From contig NZ_JBDLLG010000018.1 of assembly GCF_039822625.1 (NCBI RefSeq), positions 1 to 64,000 on the forward strand: DNA of 64,000 bases. Reading direction: 5' to 3'. A program made the translations under genes and the position numbers. Shown in pieces: positions 34,973-42,573 of this stretch (positions are counted from its first letter, which is position 1; every line of letters begins with the position of its first letter). The notes below the pieces were generated by a model that saw only the letters and a program-made list of their open reading frames with translations, ran no database searches and had not been told where the DNA came from. The stretch comes from Marinimicrobium locisalis. GTDB lineage: Bacteria > Pseudomonadota > Gammaproteobacteria > Pseudomonadales > Cellvibrionaceae.

Positions 34973-36574
34973 GTGCTAGCTTATCTTATCCGTCAATCCC
35001 GCCCACTATTGATGGCCGCCTCCGCCGCTAGCGTAATATCTGGGATATGCGGCGTTCTTATGATTTCCAGAATCAACGTCGCAATCACGACAGAACACCA
35101 TTCCAAAGCTCTAATCTGGAGCTTTTTTGGGCTGATAGTGCTGTTAATGCTTTGTCGGATTTTATCATCGGCACTGTTCGAGCGCTTGGCTCAGCATGCC
35201 ATGGCGGAACTACGGCGCTACATATCAGGAAGGGTTTTGGCAGCTGAACTGCGGCAACTGGAGGAAATAGGGAGCGCCAAAATACATTCCGCACTAAGCG
35301 AGCATTGCTCAAGTGTCGTCCAGTTTTTCGTTACCCTACCCTCTCTATTGAATAACTCGGTGGCTGTTGTTGGATGTATGGCCTACATGGCGCTACTTTC
35401 ATGGCAGATATTTTTGGCCGCGTTGGTCATGGTTGGGTTAGGATCCCTGGGCCACTATCTGGCACAATTAAAGGCAATAGAGTTTCTAAAAAAAGCCTCT
35501 CACGAGCAAGATCGGCTGTTTGGGCACTTCAGGGCTCTTACCGATGGAGCGAAGGAGTTGCGTCTCAATGCTCGCAAACGCCGCATGTTCGGTAACGAGC
35601 TTTTGGGTCAATCAATCGAGGAAGTCCGCAAAAACCGCACAGCAGGCGCCTCGATTTTTATGGTTTCCTCCAGATGGGGAAACTTTCTAATTTATGCGTT
35701 CATTGGATTAGTGTTGTTTGTACTCTCAAAAAACATCCCCAATCGAGCCGAGGTGATGACAGGGTTCGCATTGGTATTTTTTTACATGATGGGACCTTTG
35801 GAAGGGCTATTAAGTGCCATCCCCCGCGCCAAAGTTTCCGGAGTGGCCGCCAATCGAATTGAAGCGATTGTCAGCGACATGCCCGAAACCGAATCGATGT
35901 CAACGTTAGCTCATCCAGATCGCTCATTTACTTCTTTACAACTTAAATCGGTGACCCATCGTTATTATCATGAACGAAGCGATGAACTGTTCGAGCTCGG
36001 GCCTATCAACTTGGAGTTTCAGCCAGGAACGGTTACCTTTCTGGTGGGTGGCAATGGCAGTGGCAAAACAACTTTAGCAAAACTAGTGACGGGGCTCTAT
36101 ACTCCGGAATCCGGCAATGTTTTCCTTAATGGCGTGCCGATAGCTGACTCCAGCCGCGATGACTACCGTCAGTTATTTTCCGCTGTGTTCTCAGACTTCC
36201 ATTTATTTGAACAGTTATTGGAGGTGCATCGCTCTAATCTCGACGAAGCAGGAAACCGACTGCTGCACCGGCTACATCTACACCATAGGGTTAAAGTCAA
36301 CGACGGTGCTTTTACCACCCAGTCTCTTTCTCAGGGGCAACGTAAACGTCTGGCTCTTGTGACAGCTCACCTGGAAGACCGACCTTTCCTGGTGTTTGAT
36401 GAGTGGGCTGCAGATCAGGACCCTACGTTTAAAGAAGTGTTTTATCGGGAGCTGTTACCCGAGCTTAAATCTGAAGGAAAGACCGTTTTGGTGATCTCCC
36501 ATGATGACCGCTATTTTCACCTAGGAGACCGGCTGCTGACGCTGGAGAACGGAAATCTGACCACAGTACCCTGA
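34973..36574 (+). CDS. Cyclic-peptide-type ABC exporter (PvdE/SyrD/McjD-like), lasso exporter candidate
   Basis: A fused membrane-ATPase exporter of about 533 residues: six transmembrane segments in the first 300, then a nucleotide-binding domain with Walker A GGNGSGKTT, signature LSQGQRKRLAL, Walker B FLVFDEWAADQDP and the switch histidine in ISHDD. DEWAADQDP is characteristic of the cyclic peptide exporters related to PvdE and SyrD, which move pyoverdine precursors, syringomycin or microcins. The open frame starts at GTG 34907; GTG 34973 is preferred because TGAGG lies five bases upstream. It follows merC on the same strand and is adjacent to the lasso cluster, so it is the likely export (D) component and could be cotranscribed from the dksA2 Zur box. 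Confidence 0.85.
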   Translation: MLAYLIRQSRPLLMAASAASVISGICGVLMISRINVAITTEHHSKALIWSFFGLIVLLMLCRILSSALFERLAQHAMAELRRYISGRVLAAELRQLEEIGSAKIHSALSEHCSSVVQFFVTLPSLLNNSVAVVGCMAYMALLSWQIFLAALVMVGLGSLGHYLAQLKAIEFLKKASHEQDRLFGHFRALTDGAKELRLNARKRRMFGNELLGQSIEEVRKNRTAGASIFMVSSRWGNFLIYAFIGLVLFVLSKNIPNRAEVMTGFALVFFYMMGPLEGLLSAIPRAKVSGVAANRIEAIVSDMPETESMSTLAHPDRSFTSLQLKSVTHRYYHERSDELFELGPINLEFQPGTVTFLVGGNGSGKTTLAKLVTGLYTPESGNVFLNGVPIADSSRDDYRQLFSAVFSDFHLFEQLLEVHRSNLDEAGNRLLHRLHLHHRVKVNDGAFTTQSLSQGQRKRLALVTAHLEDRPFLVFDEWAADQDPTFKEVFYRELLPELKSEGKTVLVISHDDRYFHLGDRLLTLENGNLTTVP

Positions 36575-36578
36575 AAGG

Positions 36579-37505
36579 CTACAACGAAGGCACCGACGAC
36601 TTCTGCAGGTCCAATTTGGCTTTAAGAACAGATGTCTTACGAATTACGGGAACGACCCGTGCCAGACGATCATCGACATAATCTTTGAATAATGGCGGTC
36701 GCGGCGAGTCGAGATAAAACTGTCGATCCTGCTTAACGGCAGCAGGCAACAAAAAGTCTGACACATCCGCCTCGGACGCATCCATCAAAAGGCAAGGCAC
36801 GTAACAGAAACCCAGCTCGCGCAATGCATATACGCGGTGTGAGCCATTGGTCAGGATAATTCGACTACCCGAACGCGTGGCGCTGATCACGTTGTCGCTG
36901 AATCCTACATACATCACGATCGCATGGCTTGCCGCGCCAACGGGGCTGAAGTTTTGAATTGCATCCGGTTCGAGTGTTACGACGTCCAGAAAACGCAGGT
37001 CATTTGACGCCGAAGTGAACATATAACCGCCATCGGATTGTGTGCACCGAACGGTGGGATGCGAGTGGGTACCGCGGCAAGAAACAAGATCGATAACATC
37101 CTGAGCACTCGGGTCAGACACAAGGGAGGTCTGAATCTTTTCAACGTGACGCAAATTGATGGATTCCTGAAAAACGACCAGCCGATCAATCTCCACCATG
37201 CACCAACGTCGCGGTACCAGTGAAGCAACCCTTTGCATTGAGGGTTGCCGCAGCACCTCCTCCGCCAGAGGTTTCATTTCTTCCGAAAGTTCGCGCACAC
37301 CAATGCTATCGGCGACACCAGCTTCCTCATCCATGACTTGTAAAGCTACGGCGCGCGCTTCTCGCCACTCAGCCACCAAAGCGGGGTCCTCAAAGCTCCT
37401 GGGAGAACATCGCTCCCGGATAAAGCGTATGAATTGGGGTAATGGAAATAACCCCTTAATCACTATGGTCGGATTGCTACCTTCGTCACCCATCCCGGTG
37501 TTCAT
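36579..37505 (-). CDS. ParB/Srx-like fold protein divergent from the lasso precursor
   Basis: A 308-residue protein I cannot assign to a named family. The strongest landmark is ILTNGSHRVYALRELGFCYVPCLL (around residues 220-243), which matches the GxHRxxAxxxxG motif of ParB N-terminal and sulfiredoxin-like domains; IDRLVVFQESIN earlier is compatible with the preceding ParB strand. No helix-turn-helix is evident, so partition is unlikely; ParB-fold enzymes can be nucleases, CTPases or kinases acting on free serine. It shares a 181-bp divergent control region and a Zur-type box with the lasso precursor and converges with the exporter gene (4 bp apart). A role in modifying or regulating the peptide is plausible but unproven. 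Confidence 0.6.
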   Translation of the reverse strand: MNTGMGDEGSNPTIVIKGLFPLPQFIRFIRERCSPRSFEDPALVAEWREARAVALQVMDEEAGVADSIGVRELSEEMKPLAEEVLRQPSMQRVASLVPRRWCMVEIDRLVVFQESINLRHVEKIQTSLVSDPSAQDVIDLVSCRGTHSHPTVRCTQSDGGYMFTSASNDLRFLDVVTLEPDAIQNFSPVGAASHAIVMYVGFSDNVISATRSGSRIILTNGSHRVYALRELGFCYVPCLLMDASEADVSDFLLPAAVKQDRQFYLDSPRPPLFKDYVDDRLARVVPVIRKTSVLKAKLDLQKSSVPSL

Positions 37506-37552
37506 ATGTGCCCCAGCCTGTAGTTATTGAATGTAAATTTGCTATCTTTATA

Positions 37553-37570
37553 GTGATGTTATAACATTTC
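37553..37570. promoter_or_regulatory. Zur-type operator in the lasso precursor / ParB-like divergent region
   Basis: GTGATGTTATAACATTTC holds the same 12-bp core ATGTTATAACAT as the boxes at 32597 and 46566. It lies 116 bp before the lasso precursor ATG and 48 bp before the ParB-like ATG, so it could control both. Confidence 0.78.
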
Positions 37571-37686
37571 ATTAAGTCGGATCAACAATCCCCGACTTCT
37601 ACGTTTTTATCCGTAGAGACTTTTCATCAACCCGCAATTGGCTGATGAAGATATTCGTTAGATAACGAACACAAGAGGTGATCATT

Positions 37687-37869
37687 ATGAACGAACTGAT
37701 TGAACTAGGCGTGTTAAACACAGGAAACAACGCGCAAAACAGCAGCGCTTTACCGCAGCACGAGCTCAGGGAGCTAGGCTTGGTGGTTTCAGAGACCAAA
37801 GCTCACGACCACAGCAGTAAGATGGACGACACCTTTCCATCCACATCCCCGGATTCTCTCTCACGTTGA
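37687..37869 (+). CDS. Lasso peptide precursor (A)
   Basis: A 60-residue precursor. Leader residues 1-38 carry Leu27, Gly31 and Thr37, fitting the lasso recognition pattern L-x3-G-x5-T-x, with Thr at the penultimate leader position. The predicted core is residues 39-60: ring AHDHSSKMD, with Ala1 joined to Asp9 (nine-membered), then tail DTFPSTSPDSLSR with Phe12 as a possible plug. Two histidines flank an aspartate in the ring (His2-Asp3-His4), an obvious metal-ligand set. ATG at 37687 is chosen because AGAGGTG ends seven bases upstream. The B and C maturation genes follow, separated by a hairpin. A Zur-type box lies upstream. The core assignment is inference by rule; Ala1 and Asp9 have precedents. 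Confidence 0.82.
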   Translation: MNELIELGVLNTGNNAQNSSALPQHELRELGLVVSETKAHDHSSKMDDTFPSTSPDSLSR

Positions 37870-37879
37870 CATCCGGATT

Positions 37880-37915
37880 GGCGGGCGACTCCTCCACAAG
37901 AAGGAATCGCCCGCC
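37880..37915 (+). terminator. Attenuator-like hairpin between lasso A and B genes
   Basis: GGCGGGCGA (37880-37888) pairs perfectly with TCGCCCGCC (37907-37915), a nine-base GC-rich stem just after the precursor stop, followed by TCCCAAAAAT rather than a T-run. Such hairpins often raise precursor mRNA over the maturation genes by attenuating or protecting the transcript. Confidence 0.6.
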
Positions 37916-37937
37916 TCCCAAAAATAACGAGGTCTTC

Positions 37938-38642
37938 ATGGACCCCAAGGTGGAATCTCCGTACTTTCTCTCCAAGCAGGCACATGTATGCATCGCTGGC
38001 GGAACGATGTTTATGCTGGATGAGATAAACGGAAAATACCTAGCAATTGAAAAAACGCAAGCGGCAAGCTTCGAGCCCTTTATTGGAAATTGGCCGATAA
38101 AAGCGACAAGCTGTAACGCTCCGGTATTCCCTAGAGCTTTACTCCAGCGTCATTTAATAACTCCCTATCCTAACCTGGGAAAACCCGCCACACCGCCAAC
38201 AATTCAGCTACCCAACGTATGGTTAAGAGATGGGCAGCCTCGAGGACGACCCCGAATAACAGCGAAGGACGTTTATAGGTTCGCTATCTCCGTTTCTTGC
38301 GCACTCCATAGCAAAAAACGTTTACCGTTCAAAAATATAGTATCCATGGTTCAGAAGAGAAAACCATCCACACCAGAGCGACGGGTCGAAACTGACATAT
38401 TGGCATTATTGGTTCGTGTGTTCGATTGGCTTCGACCCTTTGCCTTTAAAAAAACAGATGAGTGTTTTCTTTACTGCTTGGCGCTCAACGAATTCCTGGC
38501 AAAATATAGCATCCACCCGACCTGGATATTCGCGGTTCAAGAGCAGCCGTTCACCGCTCACTGCTGGTTGCAATATGGTGACCAGGCGCTGACCGACATT
38601 CCATTCAACTTGCGGCGAATGGTGCCAATTCTCGTTCTCTAA
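37938..38642 (+). CDS. Lasso peptide B protein: fused RRE leader-binding domain and leader peptidase
   Basis: A 234-residue McjB-type protein. Residues 1-80 look like the PqqD-like RiPP recognition element (LLD-type strand in FMLDEINGKYLAIE). Residues 110-234 are the transglutaminase-like cysteine protease: Cys176 (DECFLYCLALNEFL), His208 (PFTAHCWLQYGD) and Asp220 (ALTDIP) give the Cys-His-Asp triad. It binds the leader and cuts after the penultimate Thr-Lys, releasing the Ala1 amine. ATG at 37938 is used (AACGAGG upstream), not the upstream start at 37866, which overlaps the precursor. It is 11 bp ahead of the C gene, so B and C are one unit. Confidence 0.88.
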   Translation: MDPKVESPYFLSKQAHVCIAGGTMFMLDEINGKYLAIEKTQAASFEPFIGNWPIKATSCNAPVFPRALLQRHLITPYPNLGKPATPPTIQLPNVWLRDGQPRGRPRITAKDVYRFAISVSCALHSKKRLPFKNIVSMVQKRKPSTPERRVETDILALLVRVFDWLRPFAFKKTDECFLYCLALNEFLAKYSIHPTWIFAVQEQPFTAHCWLQYGDQALTDIPFNLRRMVPILVL

Positions 38643-38653
38643 GTCACCCACAT

Positions 38654-40471
38654 ATGTATCGATATATAGCGATTTTCTGGAACAGCTTCTCGTATCCGTC
38701 AGTAAATCAAGCCAGGCAAGTTAAGGCAAAGATAGAAACAAAATTTCCCAGTATGACATGCGCCTTAAAATCGGCTGATGCTGCAATCTACCATCAAAGT
38801 GACGACCAGGGAATATTTGAATGCAGCCAAGCGGGATCGCTCGTCATTTTTGGCAAGGTATTTGTTAAAAATTTCGGAACTGATATCGTGCCTGACACTG
38901 CCGTGTTCGACACCGGCTCTGCCACGGACGTTTGTAACAGTCAGGGGCGCGCACTCCTGAAAAACTACTGGGGAAGGTATATTGCATTTGGTTGTGACTC
39001 GAAGAAGGAAAAGTGGTTTGCTTTGCGAGACCCAACCGGAGAAATACCTTGCCATATCACCGTTATGGAACATGTCACCGTATTTTTCTCCAATACGGAG
39101 GACTGTTTGAAGCTGCAATTACGCCAGTTCTCCATTAACTGGCCCTACTTTGCCAGCTCGCTCATCCTTCCATTTCGAGATGGCAGCCAGACAGGTCTCA
39201 AAGAAATCACAACGCTGGAAGCAGCGGAGACGATGACTATTGAAAATGGAACTCCTGTGGCGCGAGAATCCCATTGGGATGTGGTACAAGCCGCCGCCGA
39301 GGACCCAATAACCGACTTGAACGAAGCTGTTCAGCTTGCACGAACAACCCTGCTTGGTTGTATTGGTGCATTGGCAAGCCAGCATACCCACATTCAGTTG
39401 AAGCTCTCTGGCGGGCTTGATTCCTCAATCGTCTTGGCGGGTTTGCTTCATGCCCCCTCAAAGCCCGAGGTAGAGTGCGTTCACCATTACGACCCCGGCA
39501 TCGGAGCGGATGAAAGGGAGTATGCAAGAATGGCGGTTGCAGGAGCCTCCCAATCCTCAGGCAGAACCTGCGAGCTTATTGAGCATGAACGAAGACCTTA
39601 CTGCTCCTTGGAAGAAATAATGGATTTCCCACGGACTGCTCGGCTCCTCTACTGCTCAGGCTACCTTCTCCATCGCGACGTCGGATCAATTAGCGCATTA
39701 AGCGGGGCGTCAACCCGATTTACGGGCGTGGGGGGCGATGCGGTATTCCTTCGTTTCAAGGGTAACGGCGGCGCGATCGACTACGCTTGGCGTCACGGGA
39801 TTAACCTGGAGTTACTGCGGGTCGCACTCGAAACCGCTCAGTCCGGTGATTCATTCTATGGGGTTTTAATGGACGCTTTTCGTTATGGAGTGCTCAAGAA
39901 GCCGCTTTCCGCGAATAAAAGGTGGGGAAGCCCTTGCGAATGGCTTCGCGCTGGCGCCAATCAAGCCGAACCCCAACCCGCGTGGATGCGACACGCGCTT
40001 GCAAAAGGCTACTCCCTCTCCCCAAACAAGTTGACCCATATCAGCCGAATGGTTTTCCCCACCAATGTTCTGGACCCTTTCGAAGGGACCGGTAGCTGGC
40101 ATGGTGTCTCGCCCATCAGCGCCCAGCCTGTTGTAGAGCTGTTTGCTCGGATGCCCCTTCATATTCTTATGGCGGATGCTGAAGATAGAACCATTGCACG
40201 CCGTGCCTTTGAGGGACTATTGCCAGAGCGCCTCTTGTCTCGAAGGGTTAAATGTTACCTTGACGATCACGCGCTCGCGGTCACTCAACACCACCGTGAC
40301 TTTATAAGACATATGCTGGTTGACGGCATCCTGGCAAAGCAGGGATACGTCGACAGTGCCGCCGCACACGCTGGCATACGAAGCTTGGGCCCAGACAATT
40401 CGTCCCAAGTGCTGGGACTGTTCGGCCCCCAACTCAATATCGAAGCATGGTTAAGAAAATGGATGGGTTAG
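38654..40471 (+). CDS. Lasso peptide C protein: asparagine synthetase-like macrolactam synthetase
   Basis: A 605-residue McjC-type enzyme that adenylates the Asp side chain and closes the ring. The N-terminal third is a degenerate class II glutamine amidotransferase domain without the catalytic Cys2. The ATP-pyrophosphatase domain carries LSGGLDSSIVLAGL (SGGLDSS at 252-258), FTGVGGDAVF and other synthetase motifs. The length is normal for McjC. It closes the A-B-C operon, and the convergent ABC ATPase gene ends 25 bp away. Base composition is less GC-rich than in the flanking core genes, as also in A, B and the exporter, consistent with acquisition as a block. Confidence 0.9.
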   Translation: MYRYIAIFWNSFSYPSVNQARQVKAKIETKFPSMTCALKSADAAIYHQSDDQGIFECSQAGSLVIFGKVFVKNFGTDIVPDTAVFDTGSATDVCNSQGRALLKNYWGRYIAFGCDSKKEKWFALRDPTGEIPCHITVMEHVTVFFSNTEDCLKLQLRQFSINWPYFASSLILPFRDGSQTGLKEITTLEAAETMTIENGTPVARESHWDVVQAAAEDPITDLNEAVQLARTTLLGCIGALASQHTHIQLKLSGGLDSSIVLAGLLHAPSKPEVECVHHYDPGIGADEREYARMAVAGASQSSGRTCELIEHERRPYCSLEEIMDFPRTARLLYCSGYLLHRDVGSISALSGASTRFTGVGGDAVFLRFKGNGGAIDYAWRHGINLELLRVALETAQSGDSFYGVLMDAFRYGVLKKPLSANKRWGSPCEWLRAGANQAEPQPAWMRHALAKGYSLSPNKLTHISRMVFPTNVLDPFEGTGSWHGVSPISAQPVVELFARMPLHILMADAEDRTIARRAFEGLLPERLLSRRVKCYLDDHALAVTQHHRDFIRHMLVDGILAKQGYVDSAAAHAGIRSLGPDNSSQVLGLFGPQLNIEAWLRKWMG

Positions 40472-40496
40472 CTTAATGGCGCGAAACCCTGACAAG

Positions 40497-41207
40497 CTAA
40501 GACCGCCTGCCCATTTCTTCCAAGTATAAGCTTTCCAGATCGTTCGCCGTGATCTTTGAAGCGTCCACGGTCCGGCGCAGCCGGCCAGCCTGCATAATGC
40601 CAATGGTGGTGGCCACCTCCCGCGCGCGGAAAAGATCATGGGTCGCCATCAGGATTGCCGCGCCTTGATCGCGTTGGCGCATGAGCAGCTCGTGGAATTC
40701 AGACGATGCCTCGGGGTCAAGACCGGACGAGGGCTCGTCGAGCAGCAGGGCTTTGGCCTCCTTGATTATGGCCAGCGCTATGCCGACCTTCTGGCGCATC
40801 CCCTTGGAATATTGGCCGACTCGTCGGTTGAAGGCGTTAGCGGCGAGGCCCGCCTCGGTCAGGGACTCGCGTAAGCGCGCGGGGGAGCGGTCCGCCACTC
40901 CGGCTAAACGCGCGAAGTAGTCCAGATTCTCGTAACCGGTCAGTTCGTCATAGAGGGCCACGGTCTCCGGGATGTAGAGAAGCCGACGGCGAACCGCCTG
41001 CGGTTCTTGTTGAGGGTCGAGACCGTCCACCTCGGCGCAGCCCGATGTCGGCTTCAAAAAGCCGAGGAACAGCTTGATGGTCGTCGACTTGCCGGCACCG
41101 TTCGCTCCGAGCAAGCAGTAGACCTCCCCCGGTCCCACCGTGAAGTTGACATCGTCAAGCGCCCGGTGCGCGCCGTGATCTTTGGTCAAGTTCTTTGCGC
41201 AAAGCAT
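40497..41207 (-). CDS. ABC-2 type transporter ATPase, partner of two DUF3526 permeases
   Basis: A 236-residue ATPase: Walker A LLGANGAGKSTTIKLFLGF, signature YSKGMRQKVGIA, Walker B ALLLDEPSSGLDPEAS and a H-loop ATHD. It is of the NosF/ABC-2 class that energises permeases of the next two genes. The frame opens at 41240, but ATG 41207 gives the conserved MLCAKNLTKDHG start and avoids overlap. It is the last gene of a four-gene operon whose first gene is the TonB receptor with a Zur-type box. Substrate and direction (export, maturation or periplasmic work) are unknown. Confidence 0.85.
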   Translation of the reverse strand: MLCAKNLTKDHGAHRALDDVNFTVGPGEVYCLLGANGAGKSTTIKLFLGFLKPTSGCAEVDGLDPQQEPQAVRRRLLYIPETVALYDELTGYENLDYFARLAGVADRSPARLRESLTEAGLAANAFNRRVGQYSKGMRQKVGIALAIIKEAKALLLDEPSSGLDPEASSEFHELLMRQRDQGAAILMATHDLFRAREVATTIGIMQAGRLRRTVDASKITANDLESLYLEEMGRRS

Positions 41208-41217
41208 GGGAGATTTC

Positions 41218-42573
41218 CTAGGGTGTCGCCGCCTGACCACGCAGGCATCGAGCGGCGATCAGAATAAGCAGGTTGGCGATGAATAAGGTTGCGAGATCCG
41301 CCAGTACGCCAGATTGGAAAGCGCCACCCGTTCCCCGGAGTTGAAAGCGGGGGGCGTTATCGTATTCGGCAGGTGTCAGCAGAGCATCGCGGTCCAGGTG
41401 GCTCTTGTACAGGTGCCGAAGTTCCAACTGGGCCGCGCGCGCCTGATCCTCGAAGGCAAGCGCGCGATCAGCGTCCGAACCGGCGATGCGGTCGAGCGCA
41501 TCCTGCACCGCGACCGACGGCAGGAAAAAACGCACGGCGTCGAGCGCATCACGCCGCGCTCGCTTCGCCTGCTGGTGGGCCGCAATCATCGGCGCAATTT
41601 CGTTGTCGAGAGCAACACGATCGGCATAGAGAGCTCGCAAGCGCTCAGGAATCGTCGGCGCTGGCGAACGGGCCGGTGCCGGATTGGCTTCGCGATCAAG
41701 GCGCTGGCGCTCGGTGATCTCGGCCTTGCGGGCCTTCAACTCGGTCGCAAAGCCCATCTCCGAGGGCGCCGGTGCGACCAGATCAACGGCGGTTAAGGTC
41801 AATGACGGTGCCATCACCACGACCAATAGCCAGATGGCGCCCGCCGCAATGGCCGCTTCGGTTGAACGACGGGTAACAAGGTTGATCACCACTGCAATGA
41901 CCAGCCAGAAGGCCCCGTAAAGTATCACTGCCAGCGCTAGCGCGGCGAGGCCAAGCGGTTCTCGCGCCCCGGCCCAGGCGGCGACCGCGAGGACAATCGC
42001 GGTGGCGGGAAAGAGTACCACCAATCCCCGGGTCAGCGCTTTTACGGCGATGAGTGGCCCAATCGCAACAGGTTGCGACAGCACCATGGCGGCGATACCC
42101 CGCTCACGCTCGCCAGACCAGAGATCATAGGCGGCGGCGAGAATGACCAGCGGCAACAGAAAGACGATTACAAAGGCCAGGTCGAAGCGGCCTGCGGCGC
42201 GCACAGCCGGACTGCCAATATCCGACCACACGCGTTCGAAAAGCATGGTGTAATCCCCCAATGCAGAGACATCGGCGTTGAACGGATAATTGTCAGCCTG
42301 ACCCATCGAGACAGGGGCCATGACTCCGGGGGGCAGCGCGGCCAATAAGCCGGGCACCACCAACTGCGTCTCCACAAACCGGCGCCCAAACGCTATGCGT
42401 TCCTGTTCCTCCGCCTTGATCAATGCAATGGCCGCTTCACGCTTTTGCACCCAGTCGGCACCATTCCATGCCGCATAGCCGCCAAACCCCAGCAGCAGGC
42501 TCAACAGCACTGGCAGGGCGCGGTCGCGAACAAGTCGGCGGGCCTCATAACCCACGATGACAAAGCAACTCAT
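41218..42573 (-). CDS. DUF3526 ABC permease (second)
   Basis: A 451-residue NosY-like permease. A transmembrane helix near the N-terminus (ALPVLLSLLLGFGGYAAWNGADW) is followed by a long periplasmic segment, a central block of four to five hydrophobic segments (LAFVIVFLLPLVILAAAYDLWSG onward), and a second extracytoplasmic region with Ala/Arg-rich helices before a final helix. Its start overlaps the end of the other permease by four bases (ATGA). DUF3526 proteins come in pairs with an ABC-2 ATPase and are often next to TonB receptors, as here, but no substrate is established. Confidence 0.75.
   Translation of the reverse strand: MSCFVIVGYEARRLVRDRALPVLLSLLLGFGGYAAWNGADWVQKREAAIALIKAEEQERIAFGRRFVETQLVVPGLLAALPPGVMAPVSMGQADNYPFNADVSALGDYTMLFERVWSDIGSPAVRAAGRFDLAFVIVFLLPLVILAAAYDLWSGERERGIAAMVLSQPVAIGPLIAVKALTRGLVVLFPATAIVLAVAAWAGAREPLGLAALALAVILYGAFWLVIAVVINLVTRRSTEAAIAAGAIWLLVVVMAPSLTLTAVDLVAPAPSEMGFATELKARKAEITERQRLDREANPAPARSPAPTIPERLRALYADRVALDNEIAPMIAAHQQAKRARRDALDAVRFFLPSVAVQDALDRIAGSDADRALAFEDQARAAQLELRHLYKSHLDRDALLTPAEYDNAPRFQLRGTGGAFQSGVLADLATLFIANLLILIAARCLRGQAATP

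Noticed and set aside
36579..37505. Plasmid partition ParB
   Set aside because: No parA partner, no helix-turn-helix and no parS-like repeats; only the nuclease-like fold motif is shared.
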